From: Chloroflexota bacterium
GTDB taxonomy: Bacteria; Chloroflexota; Anaerolineae; Promineifilales; Promineifilaceae
Direction of reading: 5' to 3'
Assembly (NCBI GenBank): GCA_022616275.1
Contig: JAKEFB010000093.1
Span: 1-45,172 of the forward strand
Length of the DNA stretch: 45,172 nt
Below are positions 23,699 to 29,968 of this stretch, in pieces. Position numbers and translations under genes: made by a program. Within the stretch, counting starts at the first letter, position 1; each line of letters begins with the position of its first letter. The notes beneath the pieces were generated by a model that did no database searches, was not told where the DNA came from, and saw nothing but the letters and a program-made list of their open reading frames with translations.

Positions 23699-26095
23699 TT
23701 ACACCAGCGCGTAAGCGATGGCCTGCTCCAGCGTCATGGCCTGCCCTTCCGCCCAGGCCACATGAAAAGTTGCGTCACCTAGTTGTGCGCGCGCCTGTGG
23801 CATGTACTCGTCCAGCTCACGTTGCACGTCCGGCGCGAGAGATTCGCCGATTGCCTCCCATTGGGCACGGGCGCAGCCCAGCAACCGCGCGCCGCGCTCT
23901 GCCTCGCCGAGGGCGATGGCCACGAAGCCCAGAGAAACTAACGCCGAGGCGACACCCGGCCTGTTGCCTATTTGGGCGCACAGAGCCAGGCTTTCCCGGA
24001 ACCACACCATTGCTTGCGACCACCGATCCTGTTCCAAGGCCACGCTGCCCAATTCGTGTAGCGATGTAGCTATTCCATGTTGATTGCCGCTTTGTCGCTT
24101 GTAGATCAGGCTTTCTTCCAGCAACGCCTCAGCGCGCGGAAAGTCTTCCTGTCCTTTAGCTACAATCGCCAGGTTGTTGAGTAGGATGGGCAAGTTACCC
24201 GTAGGCGGGTCGAAGGCGCGCTCGATCTCCAGCGCGCGACTGAAAAAGTCGCCGGCGCGGTCATAGTCCGACTGCGTCCCGGCCAGGATGCCCAGAAATT
24301 GGAGCGACGTCGCCTGCCCTGCCTCATGGCCCAACACCCGGTGGAGCGCCAAGGCCTGTTCTTGTAAAGCAGTGGCGCGCAGAACATCACCCTTACGCAT
24401 GGCGAAGTTGCCGAGCGCATTCAGGAGACGGGCGCGCAGCAGGGTGGGTTGCGGCGCGACGGAAAGCCCAGCCTCTATCCAGCGCATGCCTTCGCTGTAG
24501 TCACCCCGGATAGTCCAGAAGTGGGCCAGCGCGTAGGCCAGCGCCAGCCCTTGGGCCGTGTTGGCCGCGTGCGCCGGCTCGTGGAGCAGCCAGGCCAGCG
24601 CCGCCCGCAAATTGTCATACTCGCGTTCAAGGCGAGCCATTTCAGGCAGTTGCCGTTCGCTGCCCGACACGTGGGGGCGGGCAGCCTGGGCCAGCTTCAG
24701 GAAATATTCGGCGTGCCTCTGGCGGGTAGCGGCCAGTTCGCCGCCGGCCGCCAACTGCTCAAGCGCGCATTCCCGGATCGTCTCCAGCATCGAGAAACGC
24801 GACTCCCCCTCGGCCGTGAGGTCATGGCGCAACAGGCTCTTATCACACAGAGATTCGAGCAGGAGCGAATAAGGCAACGGCGGGAAGATGTCCATAGGAC
24901 CCTCCGCTTCCACGATGCCACAGACAAACTCGGCCGCCTCCGCCGTGCAGCCGCCGGCAAACACCCCCAGTCCCTTGAACGATTGCCGCTCGACCTCGGT
25001 CAGCAAGTTGTAGCTCCACTCAATCGCGCTGCGCAGGGTTTGCTGGCGCGGCGCCAGGCCGCGAGCGCTGCCGGCCAGCAGTGCCAGGCGTTGATTCAAT
25101 TGGGCCAGCAACGTTTGCGGTGGCTGCCATTTAACGCGTGCCGCGGCCATCTCAATCGCCAGCGGCAGGCCGTCCAGGCTGGCGCAGATGCGGGCCACCG
25201 CCTCGCTTTCGTCAGGCGTCAATTTAAAATCCGGTTTGACGGCCCGGGCGCGCTCCACAAACAGTTGGATGGCCGCAAACTTCAACAGAGCGTTGAAGGG
25301 GGGCAAGTGGCTGAGATCGGGCAGGGCCAGGGGCGCAACGGGCAGTTCGCGCTCGCCGTACAGGCGTAGCGTCTCGCGGCTGGTGACCAGCACTTTCAGG
25401 CCGGGCGCAGCGGCCAGCAGATCGGCGACGAGCGCAGCGGCCGGCAGAAGGTGTTCAAAGTTGTCCAACAATAGCAGGAGATCTTTACCGCGCAGGCTGC
25501 TTTCCAGGGCGGCAAGCAGGGATTGCTGCCCAGACTCACGCACCCCAAGCGCTTGCGCGATGGCTACCTCCACCAGCGTGGGATCGCCGAGCGGCGCGAG
25601 CGGCACGAAACACGCGCCATACCTGAACTCGTCCTGTAGAGTGTGAGCGATCTCCAGGCCCAGGCGGGTTTTGCCCGTGCCCGGCGGGCCGGTGAGCGTG
25701 ACGAGCCGCACGTCGGGCATGCGCAGGAGTTTACAGCCCACAATAAGGTCACGCTCGCGCCCGATCAAGGCTGTCATTGGCGCGGGGAGATGATGTTGGT
25801 GGGCAGGGACGGCCGCCGGCAGTGGCGCGGGGGAAGTCGGGGCGGCCAGGAATGCGGAAGCCGGGGCGGTGGCGCGCGGCGAGCGGGCGAAGGTCACGAA
25901 GGCCTCCTGCTCGGCGGTGGGAATTGCCAGTACTCGCGCCAACTGCCGCGCCAGATCGTTGGACGGCGTGAGGTCGCCGGACTCGATTTTACGGATGGTC
26001 ACGAGGGAGCAGTTGGCTCGCCTGGCCAGGTCGTCTTGCGTCAGGTCTTGCGCCCGGCGGCGCTGTTTGAGCCACGGCCCGAAGTGGAGTGCCAT
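23699..26095 (-). CDS. XRE-HTH / NB-ARC (STAND) / TPR transcriptional regulator
   Basis: A 798-residue regulator. The N-terminal Xre-type HTH (about 6-62) contains LTQDDLARRANCSLVTIRKIESG. An Ala/Pro-rich linker leads to an NB-ARC ATPase: TLTGPPGTGKTRLGLEIA (Walker A, about 133-150), KDLLLLLDNFEHLLPA (Walker B), VLVTSRETLRL (sensor) and LDGLPLAIEMAAARVK (GLPL motif). From about 480 to 740 it has TPR-like helices (LLNNLAIVAKGQEDFPRAEALLEES and similar, read as repeated A-x(3)-G units). Such proteins act as ligand- or protein-gated transcription switches and are common in Chloroflexota and Actinobacteria. It is divergent from the globin, 138 bases away. Word use (more GCGCG, fewer GGCCGG) differs from neighbours, hinting at acquisition. 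Confidence 0.9.
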   Translation of the reverse strand: MALHFGPWLKQRRRAQDLTQDDLARRANCSLVTIRKIESGDLTPSNDLARQLARVLAIPTAEQEAFVTFARSPRATAPASAFLAAPTSPAPLPAAVPAHQHHLPAPMTALIGRERDLIVGCKLLRMPDVRLVTLTGPPGTGKTRLGLEIAHTLQDEFRYGACFVPLAPLGDPTLVEVAIAQALGVRESGQQSLLAALESSLRGKDLLLLLDNFEHLLPAAALVADLLAAAPGLKVLVTSRETLRLYGERELPVAPLALPDLSHLPPFNALLKFAAIQLFVERARAVKPDFKLTPDESEAVARICASLDGLPLAIEMAAARVKWQPPQTLLAQLNQRLALLAGSARGLAPRQQTLRSAIEWSYNLLTEVERQSFKGLGVFAGGCTAEAAEFVCGIVEAEGPMDIFPPLPYSLLLESLCDKSLLRHDLTAEGESRFSMLETIRECALEQLAAGGELAATRQRHAEYFLKLAQAARPHVSGSERQLPEMARLEREYDNLRAALAWLLHEPAHAANTAQGLALAYALAHFWTIRGDYSEGMRWIEAGLSVAPQPTLLRARLLNALGNFAMRKGDVLRATALQEQALALHRVLGHEAGQATSLQFLGILAGTQSDYDRAGDFFSRALEIERAFDPPTGNLPILLNNLAIVAKGQEDFPRAEALLEESLIYKRQSGNQHGIATSLHELGSVALEQDRWSQAMVWFRESLALCAQIGNRPGVASALVSLGFVAIALGEAERGARLLGCARAQWEAIGESLAPDVQRELDEYMPQARAQLGDATFHVAWAEGQAMTLEQAIAYALV

Positions 26096-26099
26096 TTTT

Positions 26100-26127
26100 A
26101 TATCACAATGGTATCGCTAAGTGATAT
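26100..26127. promoter_or_regulatory. Inverted repeat ATATCAC-N14-GTGATAT upstream of XRE regulator (putative operator)
   Basis: ATATCAC at 26100-26106 and GTGATAT at 26121-26127 are exact inverted copies 14 bases apart, 5 bases before the regulator start codon and in the shared control region with the globin gene. The position fits autorepression by the HTH protein. Only the symmetry and position support this. Confidence 0.5.
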
Positions 26128-26233
26128 TACTTTGCCGCGCTGTTCGTGATTGAATAAGAGGCAATAACGGCGACTGTAACATAACCGGCCGCCTAACGCA
26201 ATGAAACCCCGCCCGGCGGGCAAGGAGAGATTC

Positions 26234-26680
26234 ATGGATACTCGACAGATCACCCTCGTACAGAGTTCGTTTGCCATGGTTGCACCCATCGCCGACCAGG
26301 CGGCCGACCTGTTTTACGCGCGGCTGTTTCAACTGGACCCATCGCTGCGGGGCCTGTTCCCCAGTGACATGCGCGAGCAGAAGGGCAAACTGATGCACAT
26401 GCTCGCTGTAGCCGTGCGCGGGCTGAACAGAATTGACGAACTCGTTCCGGCCGTGCAACTGCTCGGCCGCCGCCACGCCGGTTATGGCGTGAAGCCGGAA
26501 CATTACGCGACTGTGGGCGCCGCTCTGCTCTGGACGCTGGAACAGGGCTTAGGTGAAGCCTTCACTCAGGAGGTCTGGGAGGCCTGGGTTGCCGTCTATA
26601 CCCTGCTGGCGAACACGATGCAATCGGCCGCTGTGACGCCTGCGCCGGTGGAACACGCCCTGGCGCAGCCGGTGGCTTAG
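26234..26680 (+). CDS. Single-domain bacterial globin
   Basis: A 148-residue globin of the flavohaemoglobin/Vitreoscilla type without reductase domain. It begins MDTRQITLVQSSFAMVAPIADQAADLFYARLFQLDPSLRGLF (shown here in parts), with the A-B helices and the conserved Phe-Pro (LFPSDM) of the CD corner. LLGRRHAGYGV places the proximal haem His at about 81. Such proteins bind O2 or NO. The start is the ATG at 26234, preceded by AAGGAGAG; the longer frame to 26201 has no such site. It is divergent from the XRE-NB-ARC regulator, so that protein may control it (inference). Confidence 0.9.
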   Translation: MDTRQITLVQSSFAMVAPIADQAADLFYARLFQLDPSLRGLFPSDMREQKGKLMHMLAVAVRGLNRIDELVPAVQLLGRRHAGYGVKPEHYATVGAALLWTLEQGLGEAFTQEVWEAWVAVYTLLANTMQSAAVTPAPVEHALAQPVA

Positions 26681-26822
26681 GAGTAGTTCCCACCGGCTCC
26701 AGCTACGACACGGTCTGGCGTGCATTACGGGCCACTCTTCCCGTTTGCAGTTGGCTGGAAGAAGGGGATAATCAAGCGTTGTTCCACTATAAAGATGCTC
26801 CTTAAAGCTGGCCCAACGTTTC

Positions 26823-28538
26823 ATGAATTACGGATTTGTCATTGACAACCGCAAATGTATTGGTTGCCACGCCTGTTCCACGGCCTGCAAGGCTGAGAAC
26901 GAGGTGCCCCTGGGAGTCTACCGCACCTGGGTCAAATACGTCGAAACCGGCGCTTTCCCCAACACCCGCCGCCATTTCCAGGTAACCCGCTGTAACCACT
27001 GCGCCAACCCGCCCTGCGTGCGCATTTGCCCGGTGACGGCTATGTACCAGCGTGAGGATGGCATCGTGGACTTTGACGGCCGGCTCTGCATCGGTTGCAA
27101 AGCCTGCCTGCAAGCCTGCCCCTACGACGCCATTTACATGGACCCGGACACGCACACGGCCGCCAAGTGCCATTACTGCGCCCACCGGACTGAGATTGGC
27201 CTGGAGCCGGCCTGCGTGGTCGTCTGCCCGGAGCATGCCATTATTTCCGGCGACATGGACGACCCGGCGACAGAAATCAGCCGGCTGCTGGCCACCCAGG
27301 ACGTGACCGTGCGCAAACCGGAACAGGGTACGGCGCCCAAGCTCTTTTACATTGACGCACACGAAGTGACGCTACACCCGACGGCCGTGGAGCGGGCGCC
27401 GGAGACGTTTCTGTGGGCGGACGTGATCCCTTTGAAAGCGGAGGGGAGGGGGGGACAAGGAGACAAGGAGACAAGGAGACAAGCAGAGGTGGAGACGCAG
27501 GGGCGCAGGGATGTGAAGAAGGAGGGAAGGGCAAAGAGGGCTGGTTCGGGGGTGGCGCTGCGGCCAGGGCAGCCGCAGGGGACGCCGTGGGCGGGGCCGA
27601 TTCAGTTCGGGGGGACGGTGGCCGGGCAGATGGTCCAGGTGAGCTACAACGCCCAACACAAGATTCCCTGGCACTGGCCGGTGCCGGCTTACCTGGTGAC
27701 CAAGGGGATTGGCGCAGGGCTGTTTATGCTTTTCAGCCTGGGGGTGGGGTTGGGCTGGTTTGCTTTTGACAGCCTGGCGGCGACTACGGCCGGTTTCCTG
27801 TGCCTGCTGTTTATTGGCCTGACGACCGGCTTGCTGGTCTACGACCTGGAGAAACCGGAGCGCTTCCTATCAATTATTATCCGGCCGCAGTGGCGAAGCT
27901 GGCTGGCGCGAGGAGCGTTTATCCTCATCGGCTTTAGCGCCCTGGCTGGGCTATGGTGGCTGTTGGAGGCGAGCGCCTACGTTGGTGTGCCGCCGTCCGG
28001 CCTGGCGGCCGCCGTCCGGCCCATACTCTTGTGGGCCGGCCTGCCTCTGGCTGTGGGTGTGGCCACCTACACCGCCTTCCTTTTTGCTCAGGCTGAGGGA
28101 CGCGACCTCTGGCAAAGCCCCCTGCTGCCGATCCACCTGCTCGTCCAGGCTTTCCTGGCCGGGAGCGCTGTCTTCCTATTATTAGATCTGTTTGTGGCCC
28201 TGCCGGCCGATTTGAGCCGGGTGAGCGTGGTTGCCTTTACGATAGCTCTCATCTTGGACCTGTTTGTCACCCTGGCCGGGGAGTTTGGCGTGCCCCACGC
28301 CAGCGAGGTCGCCGCCCGCGCCGTACACGACATCAGCCACGGCCGGTACAAAAACTATTTTTGGTGGGGCAGCATCGCCCTGGGCCACGCGTTGCCCTTG
28401 CTTTTACTGTGGCTGGCCTCGTCGTTGGCCGGGCTGCAAGGCGTTTTAGTGGCCACGGCCGGCCTCTGCGCCATTGCGGGCCTGTACCTGTTTGAGTACG
28501 CTTTTGTCATGGCTCCCCAGGAAATTCCCAATAGTTAG
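26823..28538 (+). CDS. Fused four-[4Fe-4S] ferredoxin subunit and NrfD/PsrC membrane subunit
   Basis: A 571-residue fusion. Residues 1-200 are a PsrB/DmsB-type electron-transfer protein with four Cys motifs: CIGCHACSTACKAEN (about 12-26), CNHCANPPCVRICP (about 58-71), CIGCKACLQACP (about 88-99) and CHYCAHRTEIGLEPACVVVCP (given as CHYC...CVVVCP, about 119-139). After a charged linker (about 206-240) encoded by short tandem repeats, residues ~265-571 are an NrfD/PsrC-type quinone-interacting membrane protein with about eight helices (PVPAYLVTKGIGAGLFM is the family opening). These two subunits normally are separate genes of a molybdoenzyme complex; no catalytic subunit gene is in the window. 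No good Shine-Dalgarno is seen before the ATG. A quinone/ferredoxin electron link is the likely role. Confidence 0.88.
   Translation: MNYGFVIDNRKCIGCHACSTACKAENEVPLGVYRTWVKYVETGAFPNTRRHFQVTRCNHCANPPCVRICPVTAMYQREDGIVDFDGRLCIGCKACLQACPYDAIYMDPDTHTAAKCHYCAHRTEIGLEPACVVVCPEHAIISGDMDDPATEISRLLATQDVTVRKPEQGTAPKLFYIDAHEVTLHPTAVERAPETFLWADVIPLKAEGRGGQGDKETRRQAEVETQGRRDVKKEGRAKRAGSGVALRPGQPQGTPWAGPIQFGGTVAGQMVQVSYNAQHKIPWHWPVPAYLVTKGIGAGLFMLFSLGVGLGWFAFDSLAATTAGFLCLLFIGLTTGLLVYDLEKPERFLSIIIRPQWRSWLARGAFILIGFSALAGLWWLLEASAYVGVPPSGLAAAVRPILLWAGLPLAVGVATYTAFLFAQAEGRDLWQSPLLPIHLLVQAFLAGSAVFLLLDLFVALPADLSRVSVVAFTIALILDLFVTLAGEFGVPHASEVAARAVHDISHGRYKNYFWWGSIALGHALPLLLLWLASSLAGLQGVLVATAGLCAIAGLYLFEYAFVMAPQEIPNS
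27455..27483 (+). repeat. 8-base tandem repeat (ACAAGGAG)n inside the Fe-S/NrfD coding region
   Basis: Three full and one partial copies of ACAAGGAG lie in a purine-rich stretch (about 27441-27540). Period 8 is not a multiple of 3, so each unit reads differently (Gly-Asp-Lys-Glu-Thr-Arg-Arg). They encode part of the linker between the two fused domains, and resemble repeat words normally seen between genes. Confidence 0.85.
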
Positions 28539-28566
28539 GTAAACGGTTCACAAGTGCCTGGCACCT

Positions 28567-29238
28567 CTAGGACTGGGCTGGGGCAAATAGCCACTTGAGA
28601 GCTGGGAGCGCGTCGTTACTGACGACCGCCAGGACTTCGTCGCCGGCTTCAAACATCATGTTGCCGCGCGGGGCTAACACCCGGCCCTGGCGAATGACGG
28701 CGGCAATCACGCACGTTTCCGGCAGATCGAGCTGCTGCAGCGGCGCTTGCAGTAGCCGGGACTTAGGCTGTAGTTTCTCCTCTACCAGCGCATATTCACC
28801 CCGGCGCAGTTTCAGCAAGACCATCATGTCGCCCAGCGACATCTCCTCGGCAATCAACTTGGAGAGAATGTCCGCCTGGTTGAGGGCCACGTCTACCCCC
28901 ATGTCGGCCGTAAACAGCCAGGCGTTCTTGGGGTTATTGACCCGGCCGATAATACGCGGCACGTTAAACTCAAACCGGGCCAGCGTGGTAATCACCAGGT
29001 TGGCCTCATCTTCGCCGGTCACGGCCGCCAGGACCTGCGCCTGCCGGATACCAGCCAGTTCCAGCACGGCGGGTGAACTGCCATCTCCGGCAACGACAGT
29101 ACCCGGCGGCAACTCCTGCTGCAGCCGCTCCAAAACCTCCGGCCGGGCCTCAATGATGGCTACCTGGTAGCCGACGTCAAGTAACAATTGAGCCAGGTAA
29201 GAGCCGGTTTTTCCACCACCGACGATAATCACAAACAT
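28567..29238 (-). CDS. TrkA-family RCK protein (K+ transport regulator)
   Basis: A 223-residue protein with a TrkA-N Rossmann domain (MFVIIVGGGKTGSYLAQLLL, then VAIIEARPEVL with the acidic NAD residue) and a TrkA-C domain at about 140-220 (LPETCVIAAVIRQGRVLAPRG). RCK/TrkA proteins bind nucleotides (NAD(H), ATP or c-di-AMP) and gate K+ channels or transporters. It follows a second TrkA protein and a P-type ATPase on the same strand, so it is part of a cation locus. Its partner transporter is not certain; no TrkH/KtrB-type subunit is in the window. The 85-base gap before it carries more AGCTGTCAGC-type repeat words. Confidence 0.88.
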   Translation of the reverse strand: MFVIIVGGGKTGSYLAQLLLDVGYQVAIIEARPEVLERLQQELPPGTVVAGDGSSPAVLELAGIRQAQVLAAVTGEDEANLVITTLARFEFNVPRIIGRVNNPKNAWLFTADMGVDVALNQADILSKLIAEEMSLGDMMVLLKLRRGEYALVEEKLQPKSRLLQAPLQQLDLPETCVIAAVIRQGRVLAPRGNMMFEAGDEVLAVVSNDALPALKWLFAPAQS

Positions 29239-29323
29239 AGGATGCTCCTTGGTAAATAGCTGTCAGCTTTAAGCGATAAGCTTTTTCATTCATGGTAGCG
29301 ATAGCCACGCCCATGTAAACGCC

Positions 29324-29968
29324 TCAATCCAATAACGACTGCAGCCGATCCATCGCCAGGGCCAGGACAGCCAGGTAAATGGTGTCGCCGGCACGAAGTT
29401 CCGTGCCCAGGTTAGGCAATAGCGCCATCCCGTCGCGGACCACTGCGACAACGCTGATTTCGCCGGGCACGTTGAAATGCTTCACCAACCGGCCGGCAAA
29501 AGAGGAGGGCGCTTCCAGACCGACCAGCGAAACCTCGCCGCGGCCAAAAGACAGGACCGGGTCAAAGTCGGCATGGGTCAGTAGTTCCCGGATGCGCTCT
29601 GCCCCCCAGGCGGTTGCAGAAATCGTGACCAATCCCAACCGGTGGTAAATTTCCGCCCGGCGTGGATCGTACAGGCGGGTTACCACGCGCGGCACGCGGA
29701 AGATGTTGCGGGCAATGCGTGCGGCAATGATGTTGGCATTGTCAGACGAGCTGGCGGCGGCAAAGGCGTCGGCCGACTCAATCCCGGCCTGGATAAGCAC
29801 CTCACGGTCGAAGCCAACTCCTTTAATTCGCTTTCCTTTGAACTGGGGTCCCAGGCGGGCCAATGCCCTTTCCTCTTTATCAATCACGGTGACGTCGTGC
29901 CCTTCGTCGGCCAACACCCGGCTCACCTGTTCGCCGACGCGGCCGCAACCCATAATAATGACTTTCAT
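29324..29968 (-). CDS. TrkA-family RCK protein (second copy)
   Basis: A 214-residue protein with MKVIIMGCGRVGEQVSRVLA (NAD-binding loop), VTVIDKEERAL, a DREVLIQAGIESADAFAAAS segment and a TrkA-C half with SVVAVVRDGMALLPNLGTELRAGD. It is a clear paralogue of the gene downstream. The start at 29968 overlaps the P-type ATPase stop by ATGA, so the two should be made together; the longer frame to 30103 lies inside the ATPase gene. Tandem TrkA proteins can form hetero-octamer-like rings. A K+-dependent role is likely from family and context. Confidence 0.88.
   Translation of the reverse strand: MKVIIMGCGRVGEQVSRVLADEGHDVTVIDKEERALARLGPQFKGKRIKGVGFDREVLIQAGIESADAFAAASSSDNANIIAARIARNIFRVPRVVTRLYDPRRAEIYHRLGLVTISATAWGAERIRELLTHADFDPVLSFGRGEVSLVGLEAPSSFAGRLVKHFNVPGEISVVAVVRDGMALLPNLGTELRAGDTIYLAVLALAMDRLQSLLD

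Noticed and set aside
24449-25369. Long plus-strand frame opposite the XRE-NB-ARC-TPR gene
   Set aside because: It is antisense to a well-supported coding region, rich in Gln/Arg/Gly as expected from a shadow frame in GC-rich DNA.
28552-28564. Short palindromic word GTGCCTGGCAC after the Fe-S/NrfD gene as terminator
   Set aside because: Stem of only 3-5 bases with a tight loop and no T-run; a similar word near 36525 is not placed at a gene end.
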